Source: Alphaproteobacteria bacterium (GTDB taxonomy: Bacteria; Pseudomonadota; Alphaproteobacteria; Reyranellales; Reyranellaceae). Taken from it: 46,976 nucleotides of DNA. Positions 17,396 to 28,149 of this stretch are shown in pieces. Both the position numbers and the translations under genes were made by a program. The notes under the pieces were generated by a model. That model had not been told where the DNA came from, made no database searches, and saw only the letters and a program-made list of their open reading frames with translations. Every line of letters begins with the position of its first letter. The stretch's first letter is position 1. The stretch covers positions 1 to 46,976 of the forward strand of contig VGCH01000023.1 in assembly GCA_016870115.1 (NCBI GenBank). The letters run 5' to 3'.

Positions 17396-18520
17396 TCAGG
17401 CGGTGCCGGTATCCATCATTTCGATGGCATCATCGGGCCCGGCGCCCAACGCCGGATCGACCAGCGCCACGAACCGGTGCACCCCATCCACAATCGTCCG
17501 CCGCGCCCGCGCGCGCGTTTCGAGGCAGTGCAGGTGCGCGAGCGTCTCGCTGAAGGCGAAAACGATCTGGTTGTTGTCGAGATGCCGCGGGAACAGCACC
17601 GGCACCATGTCCCAGCCGGTGACGCCCGCCGCGCCCGCCCGGGTCATGGCCTGCGCGATATCGTTCAGCCGATCATCGTGGTGCGCCACCAGCTGGTCGA
17701 GCCTTGTGTGAAGCCCGATGAAAGGGAAGCCGTGGCTCGGAAGCACCAGCGCGTCGGCCGGCAGCCGGCGGAACCGCGAGAAGCTGTCGAGGAACCAGGT
17801 GAGCGAGTCGGCGAACGGCTCGTTCGGCCAGACGCCGACATTGGTGCTGATCTTGGGTAGCACCTGATCGCCAGCGATCAGCACGTTCAGTTCGGGGCAC
17901 CAGAGCGAGGCGTGCTCCGGCGCGTGACCGCGTCCCACGATCACGTCCCAGCGATGGCCGCCGAGCGTGATCGGGTGGGCATGGATCAGGCGCTGGAAGG
18001 CGGCGGGCAACGGGGTGACGCCCTTGGCGTAGCCGCCACGATGACGATGGAACAGCGCGATACGCTCGGCGGGAACGCCGTTCCGCACCAAATGTGTCTG
18101 GCGCTGCTCATCGGAGTCGCTGATTTCGTTCCGGATCGCCAGCGCACTCATGTAGTCGCCGAGCGTCATCAGCAGCGGCGCATTCCAGCGTTCGCACAGC
18201 CATCCTGCCAGCCCGACATGGTCGGGGTGCAGATGCGTCGCCACGACCCGCGTCACCGGCTTCCCGGCGAGCTTGTCGGCAAAGATCTTCTCCCAGAGTT
18301 CCTTGGTGGCGGCGGCATTGATGCCGGTGTCCACAATCGTCCAGCCATCCACCTCTTCGATCATCCAGAGATTGATGTGGTTGAGCTGGAAAGGCAGCGG
18401 CATCCGCAGCCAGTGCACGCCGCGCGCCACCTGCTTGATGTCGCCGGGCGCGGGCACGTCGCCGCAGGGAAAGCGCAGCTGCTGCAGGAGCCGCTGGGCA
18501 GAATCGGGAGAATCGAGCAT
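17396..18520 (-). CDS. Metallo-beta-lactamase-fold hydrolase
   Basis: A 374-residue MBL-fold protein with the metal motif T-H-L-H-P-D-H (H96, H98, D100, H101), a preceding D-T-G strand (V-D-T-G-I-N, ~63-68) and later metal-ligand candidates in G-H-A-P-E-H-A-S and S-H-G-F-P. A C-terminal helical extension (~290-374) resembles that of LACTB2/glyoxalase-II-like proteins. It probably hydrolyses a thioester or other small ester in the cytoplasm. It lies between purD and queA with gaps of 31 and 17 bases, so it is likely co-transcribed, but I see no mechanistic link to either pathway. Confidence 0.88.
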   Translation of the reverse strand: MLDSPDSAQRLLQQLRFPCGDVPAPGDIKQVARGVHWLRMPLPFQLNHINLWMIEEVDGWTIVDTGINAAATKELWEKIFADKLAGKPVTRVVATHLHPDHVGLAGWLCERWNAPLLMTLGDYMSALAIRNEISDSDEQRQTHLVRNGVPAERIALFHRHRGGYAKGVTPLPAAFQRLIHAHPITLGGHRWDVIVGRGHAPEHASLWCPELNVLIAGDQVLPKISTNVGVWPNEPFADSLTWFLDSFSRFRRLPADALVLPSHGFPFIGLHTRLDQLVAHHDDRLNDIAQAMTRAGAAGVTGWDMVPVLFPRHLDNNQIVFAFSETLAHLHCLETRARARRTIVDGVHRFVALVDPALGAGPDDAIEMMDTGTA

Positions 18521-18551
18521 GGCCGCAGCCTACCGATGAGCCGCCGTCGCG

Positions 18552-19835
18552 TCACTCGCCCTTGGGGAGGGCCCGCCATGCAATATCGCGGCGGCAGAAG
18601 CCACCGGGCCAGTCGATGCGGTCCACGGCGGCATAGGCAAGGCGCCGCGCGTCGGCCAGCGTCCGCGCGCTGGCCGACACATTGAGGACGCGCCCGCCAT
18701 TGGCCAGCACTCGCTTGCCGTCTGCGTCGAACCGCGTGCCCGCATGAAACACCTGGACACCGGGAACGCTCGCAGCCTGCTCGAGACCGCGGATCTCGCT
18801 GCCTTTTTCGTAGGCATCCGGATAGCCGTTGGCGGCCATCACCACGGTTAGGGCCGCATCATTGGACCAGCGCAGGTCGAAGTGTTGCAACCCGCCCTCC
18901 GCCGTCGCGATCAGGGCCGGCAGAAGGTCCGAGCGCAGCCGCAGCATCAGCACCTGGGTTTCGGGATCGCCGAAGCGGCAATTGTACTCGATCAGCCGCG
19001 GACCCTTCGCGCCGATCATCAACCCGGCATAGAGCACGCCACGAAAGGGCGCGCCCTCGGCCTTCATGGCCCGGACGGTGGGCAGGATGATCTCGTCTAT
19101 CGTGCGCCGCTGCATCGCTGCATCGAAGATGGGTGCCGGCGTGTAGGCGCCCATGCCACCCGTGTTGGGGCCAACGTCGCCGTCGAATGCGCGCTTGTGA
19201 TCCTGCGCGCCGATCAGCGGCAACGCATGTTCGCCATCGCAGAGTGCGAAGAAGCTCGCTTCCTCGCCGGTCATGAACTCTTCGACGACGATCGAGGCGC
19301 CGGCGCTTCCGAAGCGATTGCCCGACAGCATGTCGCGCGCGGCGTCGATCGCCTGATCGACGGTCTCGGCGACAACGACGCCCTTGCCGGCCGCCAGCCC
19401 GTCGGCCTTTACGACGACAGGCGCGCCCTGGGTGCGGATGTAGCGCTCGGCGGCGCCAAGATCAGTGAAGCGTTCGTAAGCTGCCGTCGGGATGCCGTAC
19501 TTGCGGCAGATATCCTTGGTGAAGCCCTTGGAGCTCTCCAGACGGGCCGCGGCTGCCGAGGGACCAAAGGACTTGAAGCCGGCCTCGGCCAGTCGATCGG
19601 CCAGCCCGGCGGCGAGGGGCGCTTCCGGTCCGATGACCACGAAGTCGATGGCAAGTCGGCGCGCGAGGTCGACTTGGCCCGGGATATCCTCGGCGGCGAC
19701 AGCGATGCACTCGGCCACAGCCGCGATGCCGGAATTGCCGGGTGCGCAGAACAGCTCGGCGCATAGCGGCGATGCCGCAATCGCCCAGCACAGCGCGTGT
19801 TCCCGACCGCCGCCGCCCACGACCAGAATGCGCAT
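18552..19835 (-). CDS. purD: Phosphoribosylamine-glycine ligase
   Basis: A 427-residue GAR synthetase of de novo purine synthesis, an ATP-grasp enzyme. It opens M-R-I-L-V-V-G-G-G-G-R-E-H-A-L, has K-A-D-G-L-A-A-G-K-G-V in the ATP-grasp domain, G-E-E-A-S-F near 210, the G-G-M-G-A-Y-T-P-A-P segment, N-C-R-F-G-D-P-E-T-Q, and the C-terminal F-H-A-G-T block. All expected regions are present at normal length. It heads a leftward group with the MBL hydrolase, queA and tgt, and is divergent from xseA across a 109-base gap. Confidence 0.97.
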   Translation of the reverse strand: MRILVVGGGGREHALCWAIAASPLCAELFCAPGNSGIAAVAECIAVAAEDIPGQVDLARRLAIDFVVIGPEAPLAAGLADRLAEAGFKSFGPSAAAARLESSKGFTKDICRKYGIPTAAYERFTDLGAAERYIRTQGAPVVVKADGLAAGKGVVVAETVDQAIDAARDMLSGNRFGSAGASIVVEEFMTGEEASFFALCDGEHALPLIGAQDHKRAFDGDVGPNTGGMGAYTPAPIFDAAMQRRTIDEIILPTVRAMKAEGAPFRGVLYAGLMIGAKGPRLIEYNCRFGDPETQVLMLRLRSDLLPALIATAEGGLQHFDLRWSNDAALTVVMAANGYPDAYEKGSEIRGLEQAASVPGVQVFHAGTRFDADGKRVLANGGRVLNVSASARTLADARRLAYAAVDRIDWPGGFCRRDIAWRALPKGE

Positions 19836-19944
19836 CTTTCCCCGCCGTCCTGCCCCGCCGCGGCGACAAGAACCACGAAAGCCGGACGGCGCAAAGCGGG
19901 TTATCCACCCCGTTGATATGCTCTACCCTGTCGTGGAAACGCCG

Positions 19945-21462
19945 ATGCCAACCGACGCCGCCGCCGACCGGGCTCCGGGAACGAATGTCCCCGAGTTTTC
20001 GGTCTCCGAACTCTCCTTCGCACTGAAGCGCGAGATCGAGGGGGCGTTCCCGCGCGTGCGCGTGCGTGGCGAGATCAGCCAGCCCTCGTTCCCGCGTTCC
20101 GGTCACTGCTATTTCCGGCTGAAGGACGAGAACGCCGTGCTGGATGCGGTCGTCTGGAAGGGTTCGCTGCCGCGGCTTGGCCTCAAGGTCGAGGAGGGGC
20201 TGGAGGTCATCGCGCTCGGCAAGCTCACCACCTACGCCGGGTCCTCGCGCTACCAGATCATCGTCGACCGGCTTGAGCTGGCTGGCGAGGGTGCGCTTCT
20301 CAAGCTGCTGGAGGACCGGCGGCGCAAGCTTGCCGCCGAGGGGTTGTTCGACGAGGACCGCAAGCGCGCCCTGCCGTATCTGCCCGCGACAATCGGTGTG
20401 ATCACGTCGCCGACCGGAGCGGTGATCCGCGACATCCTGCATCGCCTGGCCGACCGATTCCCGAGTCGCGTGCTGCTCTGGCCGGTCGCCGTGCAGGGTG
20501 AGAAGGCGGCCGGCGAGGTCGCGGCGGCGATCCGCGGCTTCAATGCCCTGCCGGCGGGAGGCGCCGTCCCACGCCCCGATCTGCTGATCGTCGCGCGCGG
20601 CGGTGGCAGCCTCGAGGATCTCTGGGCGTTCAACGAGGAGGTCGTCGTGCGCGCGGCTGCCGCGTCCGACATTCCGCTGATCTCCGCTGTGGGACATGAG
20701 ACCGATACCACGCTGATCGACTTCGCCGCGGATCGCCGCGCGCCGACGCCGACGGCGGCCGCCGAAATGGCGGTGCCCGTGCGGACCGAGTTGGCGGCCG
20801 ATCTGCGTGAGCGCGGTCAGCGGATGGCGGCCGGCGCGGTCCGTCTGCTGCGCGAGGCGGGCGCGACCTTGCAGGCCTCGGCCCGAGGCCTGGGCGATCC
20901 GCGCCGCATGATCGACGAGCGTGCGCAGCGCCTGGACGAGCGTGGTGAGCGTCTGGCGCTTGCGACGCGGCAACTCGTCGACAGTCGGGCACAAGCCCTG
21001 GCGGCCGCCCGTCTCACAAGCCCGCGCAGCGTCATCGAATTGAAGGAACGGGCGCTGTCGGCAGAATGGCGTGTCCTCGATCGCGCCATGCGCGGCCACG
21101 TCGATCGGGTGCGGCAGGCAAGCCAGCGCGCCGCAGACCGGATCGACACCCTGTCCCGGTCCGTCATCAGGGCGACCACGGCGGTCCTCGATCAGCGTTC
21201 CGACCGGGTCGTCCAGCTTGGACAGTTGCTCGAAAGCTATTCCTTCCGGTCGGTGCTGGGTCGCGGCTTCGCGCTGGTGCGCGACGATGCAGGCCGGCCG
21301 GTTCTCGCGGCGGCGGGTCTTGGCACCGACCAGGCGCTGACACTCGAGTTCACCGATGGCCGCGTTGGCGCGCGGGTGACGGGCGGGGTGCCGGCGCCGG
21401 AACCTCGTACCGCCAAACCGCCACGTCGCCGCGACGATGGCGGGCAGGGGTCTCTGCTCTGA
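19945..21462 (+). CDS. xseA: Exodeoxyribonuclease VII large subunit
   Basis: A 505-residue XseA, the large subunit of the nuclease that degrades single-stranded DNA to oligonucleotides. The N-terminal OB-fold (E-F-S-V-S-E-L-S onward, then G-E-I-S-Q-P-S-F and G-H-C-Y-F-x-L-K-D) is followed by the conserved core I-G-V-I-T-S-P-T-G-A, A-R-G-G-G-S-L-E-D-L-W-A-F-N-E-E, I-S-A-V-G-H-E-T-D-T-T-L-I-D-F and A-P-T-P-T-A-A-A-E. A coiled-coil region (~270-420) comes next, then the final G-R-G-F-A-L-V segment. ATG 19945 is preferred; ATG 19918 would add nine residues but sits in what looks like the promoter. The small subunit xseB is not in the window. Confidence 0.95.
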   Translation: MPTDAAADRAPGTNVPEFSVSELSFALKREIEGAFPRVRVRGEISQPSFPRSGHCYFRLKDENAVLDAVVWKGSLPRLGLKVEEGLEVIALGKLTTYAGSSRYQIIVDRLELAGEGALLKLLEDRRRKLAAEGLFDEDRKRALPYLPATIGVITSPTGAVIRDILHRLADRFPSRVLLWPVAVQGEKAAGEVAAAIRGFNALPAGGAVPRPDLLIVARGGGSLEDLWAFNEEVVVRAAAASDIPLISAVGHETDTTLIDFAADRRAPTPTAAAEMAVPVRTELAADLRERGQRMAAGAVRLLREAGATLQASARGLGDPRRMIDERAQRLDERGERLALATRQLVDSRAQALAAARLTSPRSVIELKERALSAEWRVLDRAMRGHVDRVRQASQRAADRIDTLSRSVIRATTAVLDQRSDRVVQLGQLLESYSFRSVLGRGFALVRDDAGRPVLAAAGLGTDQALTLEFTDGRVGARVTGGVPAPEPRTAKPPRRRDDGGQGSLL

Positions 21463-21472
21463 GCTTTCGCGA

Positions 21473-22819
21473 TCAACGCCGCCGCTCGCGCAGCACGCGA
21501 TCGACCATGGCGGGCGCACTGCCGAGATAGTTTGCCGGATCGCAGAGTTCGGCGAGGCGCGCGCGCTCGACCCGGCTCGCGATTTCGGGAGTCGCGGACA
21601 GGACGTCGAGGAGCGTGCGGCCGCCCTCGAGGGCCGCACGACACGCCTTGTAGACGAGATCGTGCGCGGTCTGGCGGCCGAGGGCGGGAGCCAATCCCAT
21701 CATCACCGCCTCGGCGACGATCAGCCCACCGGTGCTATCGAGATTGCGGCGCATCCGGGCCTCGTCGACCACAAGCCCTTCCAGCACGAACTTCGCGTGA
21801 TTGAGCGCGCCGGCGGTGAGAACGAAGCTCTCCGGCAGCGCCAGCCACTCGACGTGCCACGGCCCGGTCGCACGCTCGAAATCCTGCTGCAATGCATCGA
21901 GCATGGCGCCGGCGTGCTGGCGCACGGCCTTCGCATTGGCGACCATCACCTCCGAGGAGATCGGATTTCGCTTCTGAGGCATCGTGCTGGAAGCGCCGCG
22001 ATGGTCGGCAAAGGGTTCGAAAGCCTCGCCGATCTCGGTCGCCATCATCAGCATGATGTCGAACCCGATTTTGCCCAGTGTGCCGGCGATCAGAGCCAAG
22101 ACCTGCACGGTCTCGACCAGCCCGTCGCGCGCCACGTGCCAGGTTATCGCGGGTTCCGCGAGGCCGAGCTCGCGGGCGAACGCGCCACGCACTTCAAGCG
22201 CTTTCGGTCCCATGGACGCGAGCGTGCCGGCCGCGCCGCCGAGCTGCGCGACCAGGGCGCGCGGCTTGATCTCTGCGAGCCGCTCGGCATTGCGGTCCAT
22301 GGCAGCGAGCCAGATCGCGGCCTTGTGGCCGAAGGTGATGGGCAATGCCTGTTGCAGGTGGGTACGGCCGGCCATCGGCGTGTCGCGATGGCTGGCAGCG
22401 AGCGTAGCGAGAGCGACCGACACTGCCGCAACATCGCGTTCGATCAGCGCCAGCCCTTCGCGCACCTGCAGGACGACGCCCGTGTCCATGATGTCTTGCG
22501 TGGTGGCACCCCAGTGGACGAACCGGCCCGCGTCGCCGAGCGCGGCCGAGAGCTGGCGGACCAGCCCGAGGATCGGGTAGCCGACATTCTCGGCGTCGCG
22601 CTTCAGGCCGACCGGATCGATCGCCACGGCGGCGGCACCCTCGGCGATCCGCCGCGCAGCGTCGGCCGGGATCAGGCCGACGGCACCTTGGGCCGCCGCG
22701 AGGGCCGCCTCGGCGCGCACCCAGCAGGCGATCGCGTTGGCGTCGTCGAAAACCCGCCGCATGTCTGCAGTGCCGAAGACGTCGCGAAAGATGCCGCTGT
22801 CGATAACCGTGGATGCCAC
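21473..22819 (-). CDS. Adenylosuccinate-lyase-superfamily enzyme, PcaB-like
   Basis: A 448-residue member of the fumarase/aspartase superfamily. The signature loop G-A-S-S-T-M-P-Q-K-R-N-P holds the likely base S277/S278; H154 lies in G-R-T-H-L-Q-Q-A and W-G-A-T-T-Q-D near 103-109 is the first conserved region. The overall pattern is closest to 3-carboxy-cis,cis-muconate cycloisomerase of the protocatechuate branch, although other lyases share it and purB cannot be fully excluded. It meets xseA tail to tail and is divergent from an RraA/HMG-aldolase-like gene, which also suggests aromatic-acid catabolism. Confidence 0.82.
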   Translation of the reverse strand: MASTVIDSGIFRDVFGTADMRRVFDDANAIACWVRAEAALAAAQGAVGLIPADAARRIAEGAAAVAIDPVGLKRDAENVGYPILGLVRQLSAALGDAGRFVHWGATTQDIMDTGVVLQVREGLALIERDVAAVSVALATLAASHRDTPMAGRTHLQQALPITFGHKAAIWLAAMDRNAERLAEIKPRALVAQLGGAAGTLASMGPKALEVRGAFARELGLAEPAITWHVARDGLVETVQVLALIAGTLGKIGFDIMLMMATEIGEAFEPFADHRGASSTMPQKRNPISSEVMVANAKAVRQHAGAMLDALQQDFERATGPWHVEWLALPESFVLTAGALNHAKFVLEGLVVDEARMRRNLDSTGGLIVAEAVMMGLAPALGRQTAHDLVYKACRAALEGGRTLLDVLSATPEIASRVERARLAELCDPANYLGSAPAMVDRVLRERRR

Positions 22820-22821
22820 GC

Positions 22822-22852
22822 TTGCCCCCTCTGGCCGGACGGCCTCTATACT
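22822..22852 (+). promoter_or_regulatory. Candidate promoter of the RraA-like gene
   Basis: A near-consensus -10 TATACT (22847-22852) lies 30 bases before the ATG at 22883; the best -35, TTGCCC (22822-22827), has a somewhat long 19-base spacer and nearly touches the divergent lyase start. The -10 is the stronger part of the call. Confidence 0.35.
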
Positions 22853-22882
22853 CGACCGTCACTTCCGGAGGAACGCACCGTC

Positions 22883-23614
22883 ATGTCTACCGCGCCGCTC
22901 AGCGCCGAAACGCTGAAGAACTTCCGCTACGCCAGCACAGCGACCGTCTCCATGCAGATGCTGAAGCGCGGCTTTCGCAACAGCTCGGTCTGTGGCGTGG
23001 CACCGCTCAATCCGGGGGCCGCGCGCATGGTCGGCCCTGCCTATACGCTGCGCTACATTCCGGGCCGCGAGGATATCTGCCAGCCGCCGAAGCCGACCGA
23101 TCCGGAAAGCCCCCAGAAGCACTCGATCGAGCATTGCCCGGCCGGGCACGTGCTGGTCGTGGCGACGGGTGAGGAGATGCGCGCCGGCACGCTGGGCGAC
23201 ATTCTTGCGCTGCGGCTCAAGGTGCGCGGCGTGGAGGGCGTGCTGGCCGACGGCGCCATGCGCGATTCGCCGGTGATCGGCCAGATGGCGTTCCCCGTCT
23301 TCTGCGCGGGCGCCGCGGCACCGCCCAGCATGAACAACCTGCATCCGGTGGCGGTGCAGGAGCCGGTCGGCATTCGCGGCGTGCCGGTGTTCCCGGGTGA
23401 CGTGATCGTGGCCGACTCGGACGGCGCCGTGGTGGTGCCGCGCCACCTCGCCGACGAGGTCGCGCGCGATTCCTTCGAACAGGAACGTCTGGAGAAGTTC
23501 GTGGCCTTGCGCATCGCCAAGGGCGTGCCGGTCGCCGGCACCTATCCGCCCAACGACGCGACCAAGGCGGCCTACCAAGCCTGGATCAAGGCCGGCGAGC
23601 CTACGAAAATCTGA
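22883..23614 (+). CDS. RraA/HMG-aldolase-like protein
   Basis: A 243-residue member of the RraA / 4-hydroxy-4-methyl-2-oxoglutarate aldolase fold, longer than E. coli RraA (~160) and like the class II pyruvate aldolase group. Conserved features are G-P-A-Y-T-L, the G-D-I-L-A-L-R segment, V-L-A-D-G-A-M-R-D (the R and D that hold substrate and metal in aldolases) and the P-G-D-V-I-V-A-D-S-D-G-A-V-V-V-P block. CGGAGGAA gives a strong ribosome-binding site. Next to a PcaB-like lyase it more likely cleaves a 4-hydroxy-4-carboxy-2-oxoacid than regulates RNase E, but both remain possible. Confidence 0.85.
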   Translation: MSTAPLSAETLKNFRYASTATVSMQMLKRGFRNSSVCGVAPLNPGAARMVGPAYTLRYIPGREDICQPPKPTDPESPQKHSIEHCPAGHVLVVATGEEMRAGTLGDILALRLKVRGVEGVLADGAMRDSPVIGQMAFPVFCAGAAAPPSMNNLHPVAVQEPVGIRGVPVFPGDVIVADSDGAVVVPRHLADEVARDSFEQERLEKFVALRIAKGVPVAGTYPPNDATKAAYQAWIKAGEPTKI

Positions 23615-23626
23615 TCTCCTCCAGGA

Positions 23627-24832
23627 CTACCGGCGCAGGCCTTGCAGTCGCTGCACGGTCTCCAAGGTCGGATGGCCGTCCGCGGGCAGGCCGGCCTGTT
23701 TCTGGAACAGGCGCAGCGCCGAGCGGGTCTTGGGTCCGAGCAGCCCGTCAACCTCGTCGGTGTAGTGGCCGAGGCGCGCGAGGCGCGTCTGCAGGTCGAT
23801 CACCGTGTCGCGAGTGAGCGGCTCGTCATCCGCGGGCGGGGGCTGAATCACCCCGGCGCCACCGGCGATCTGACGGGCAAGAATGCCCACCGAGAGCGCG
23901 TAGAGCGTCGAGCGGTTCCAGTTCATCACCGCCTTGAAGTTGGGATAGATCACGAACGCGGGCCCGCGCCAGCCGGCGGGCAGCAGGATCGAAGCGGAGG
24001 CGTCAATCGCTGGCAGCGGGCGGTTGCCGGCGAGGCGCACGCCCATGGCCGACCATTCACGCAGTGGCTTCTCGACGGTGGTGTCGGCCTGTTCGAGGGC
24101 AAAGCCCCGCGGCAGCACGACCTCGTCGCTCGACGGCAGGCCCGGTCGCCAACCGATGCCGCGCAGGAAGTTGCCGGCCGAGGTGAAGGCGTCGGGCAGG
24201 CTCGACCAGATATCGATCCGCCCGTTGCCGTCGCGATCGACTGCCCAGCGCGTGAAGGTGGACGGCATGAACTGCATGTTGCCCATCGCGCCCGCCCATG
24301 AGCCGCGCATCTGCTGCGAGGTCATCTGGTTCATGGCGAGGATGCGCAGCGCCTGCACGGACTCGTTGGTGAAGAACGCCTGGCGCCGCGTCAGGCAGGC
24401 AAGCGTGGCGACCGAGCGCAGCACCTGGAAGTCGCCCATGAAGCCGCCGTAGTTGGTCTCCACACCCCAGAACGCCATCAGATACTGCGGCGGTACGCCG
24501 TACTCGCGCTCAAGCGAATCGAGGAGGCCGCGATGCTGAGCGACGCGCTGCTGGCCCTTGGCGATGCGATCGGCCGACACGGCGGCATTGATGTAGCGGC
24601 CATAGGTCGAGGTGAACTCGGGCTGGCGCGAGTCGAGGTCGAGGACACGCTGGTCCGGCGTCAATCCCTGCAGTGCGCGATCTGCGACGGCGGCGGGCAC
24701 GCCCTGCTTCAGGGCTTCAGCGCGGATGCCACGCAGACACTCCGCGAAGTCGGCTGTCTGGGCTGCGGCGGTGGTGGGAGTCCCGAGCGCGAGGGCGGCG
24801 CCGAGGAGGAGGGGAAATGTCTTGTTGTTCAT
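23627..24832 (-). CDS. Lytic murein transglycosylase, MltB family with peptidoglycan-binding domain
   Basis: A 401-residue exported enzyme that cleaves the glycan strands of peptidoglycan to anhydro-muropeptides. A signal peptide (1-25, ending T-A-A-A-Q) is followed by the SLT_2/MltB catalytic domain with E125 in A-F-W-G-V-E-T-N-Y-G, then G-A-M-G-N-M-Q-F-M-P-S-T-F and G-N-F-L-R-G-I-G-W. A peptidoglycan-binding type 1 domain occupies about 340-398 (L-T-R-x-x-x-I-D-L-Q onward). No lipobox is seen, so it is periplasmic rather than lipid-anchored. ATG 24832 is chosen because the signal peptide begins there. It follows pmbA on the same strand. Confidence 0.92.
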   Translation of the reverse strand: MNNKTFPLLLGAALALGTPTTAAAQTADFAECLRGIRAEALKQGVPAAVADRALQGLTPDQRVLDLDSRQPEFTSTYGRYINAAVSADRIAKGQQRVAQHRGLLDSLEREYGVPPQYLMAFWGVETNYGGFMGDFQVLRSVATLACLTRRQAFFTNESVQALRILAMNQMTSQQMRGSWAGAMGNMQFMPSTFTRWAVDRDGNGRIDIWSSLPDAFTSAGNFLRGIGWRPGLPSSDEVVLPRGFALEQADTTVEKPLREWSAMGVRLAGNRPLPAIDASASILLPAGWRGPAFVIYPNFKAVMNWNRSTLYALSVGILARQIAGGAGVIQPPPADDEPLTRDTVIDLQTRLARLGHYTDEVDGLLGPKTRSALRLFQKQAGLPADGHPTLETVQRLQGLRR

Positions 24833-24879
24833 GGCCGGCAGTCTATCACGTCCGGCCCCGGCCGGCCGCCGGCTCCCAC

Positions 24880-26232
24880 TCACTGCCCGGCGATGGTCAT
24901 CCCGTCGATCCGCAGTGTCGGCGCGTTGGTGGCGCCCTTGAAGCGCAGGTCGTTGGCGGGCGTCAGTCGCGCGAACATATCCTTGAGATTTCCGGCGACG
25001 GTGATGCCGCTCACCGGCCAGGCGAGCTCGCCCTTCTCGATCCAGAAGCCCGACGCGCCGCGGCTATAGTCGCCGGTGACGCCGTTGACGCCGAACCCGA
25101 TCAGGTCGGTGATGTAAAGGCCGCGCTTGACGCCCCCGATCAAGTCGCGTGCGCTGGCTTCGCCCTTCTCCATGTAGAAGTTGGACGTCGAGGGGCCGGG
25201 CGGGCCTGACGTGCCGCGCGAGGCGTGGCCGGTGGGCGCGAGACCGAGCTGTCGTGCGGCGGCGAGATCGAGGAACCAGCTCTGCAGGCGGCCATCCTCG
25301 ATCGCCGCAGTCCGGCGGGTCGGCAGGCCCTCGGCGTCGAACGGTTTGCTGCCGAGCCCGCGCTTGCGCAACGGGTTGTCGACGATGCGCACGCCCTTGG
25401 CGAAGACGCGCTTGCCCATCGAGTCCTTCAGGAACGAGGTGCCGCGCGCCACGGCACGGCCGTTGATCGCGCCGGCGAGGTGGCCGATCAGGCTGGAGGA
25501 GACGCGGCGGTCGTAGATGACCGGTGCGCGCAGGCTTGGCGCCTTGCGCGGGTTCAGGCGCTCCACCGCGTTGCGACCGGCGTTGCGGCCGACGCGCGCG
25601 GCCGGCATGAGGTCGTCGAAATGGACCGCGCTGGTCCACTCGTAGTCGCGCTCCATCGCTATGCCTTCGCCGGCCAGCACCGAACAGGAAAGCGAGTAGC
25701 CGCCGCGCGTATAGCCGCCGACGAAGCCGTTGGACGCCGCAAGCGTCACCGACGTCCGGCCCCAGCCGGCCTCGCCGCCCTCCGAATTGGTGACGCCGCG
25801 CACCGCGCGCGCGGCGTCCTCCGCTTCGGCGGCCAGCGCCAGCAAGGCCTTGGCGGTCGGCCGGCGCCCATCATCGAGATCGAGATCCGGCCAGCGACGG
25901 GCGAGAAGCTCCTCGGGGGCGATGCCGCACACCGGATCCTCCGGCACCGCACGCGCCATGTCGACCGCACGCCCGGCCAGCGCGCGCAGTGACGCGTTGG
26001 CGAAGTCGGTGGAGGACACGAAGGCCTGACGCTTGCCGATGAAGACCCGCAGGCCAAGATCGCGGCCCTCGCTGCTCTCGAGCTTCTCGCGCTTGCCGAG
26101 CCGCGTGCCGGTCGAGATCGACTCACCGTGGACGAACATCGCGTCCGCCGCGTCGGCGCCAGCGGCGCGCGCCCAGCCGATCAGATCGGCGAGCAGATTG
26201 GCATCGGGGGCGCCGGCGCGCTTGCTCGCCAT
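24880..26232 (-). CDS. pmbA: TldD/PmbA family protein, PmbA (TldE) type
   Basis: A 450-residue PmbA/TldE homologue. In the characterised E. coli pair the TldD/TldE heterodimer is a metalloprotease that degrades unfolded small peptides and matures microcin; PmbA is the non-catalytic partner. The sequence lacks the H-E-x-x-x-H zinc motif, as expected, and shows the R-x-G-x-R-E-K-x-E start region, V-Y-D-R-R-V-S-S-S-L-I-G-H, G-T-S-F-L-K, D-N-P and a C-terminal N-F-Y-M-E-K-G followed by V-N-G-V-T-G-D-Y-S-R-G. The catalytic partner TldD is encoded about 18.6 kb away. It is 3 bases after leuA. Confidence 0.92.
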   Translation of the reverse strand: MASKRAGAPDANLLADLIGWARAAGADAADAMFVHGESISTGTRLGKREKLESSEGRDLGLRVFIGKRQAFVSSTDFANASLRALAGRAVDMARAVPEDPVCGIAPEELLARRWPDLDLDDGRRPTAKALLALAAEAEDAARAVRGVTNSEGGEAGWGRTSVTLAASNGFVGGYTRGGYSLSCSVLAGEGIAMERDYEWTSAVHFDDLMPAARVGRNAGRNAVERLNPRKAPSLRAPVIYDRRVSSSLIGHLAGAINGRAVARGTSFLKDSMGKRVFAKGVRIVDNPLRKRGLGSKPFDAEGLPTRRTAAIEDGRLQSWFLDLAAARQLGLAPTGHASRGTSGPPGPSTSNFYMEKGEASARDLIGGVKRGLYITDLIGFGVNGVTGDYSRGASGFWIEKGELAWPVSGITVAGNLKDMFARLTPANDLRFKGATNAPTLRIDGMTIAGQ

Positions 26233-26235
26233 CGG

Positions 26236-28111
<1,876 letters not shown>

Positions 28112-28120
28112 TGCGCGCGG

Positions 28121-28149
28121 AATGTCCCCGATTTGCCGCAACCCGTCAA
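28121..28149 (-). promoter_or_regulatory. Candidate promoter for the leuA leader and operon
   Basis: On the minus strand TTGACG (28144-28149) and GACATT (28121-28126) are 17 bases apart. The -35 overlaps the stop codon of the upstream TSUP gene. Predicted transcription start is only a few bases before the leader-peptide ATG at 28111. Confidence 0.4.
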
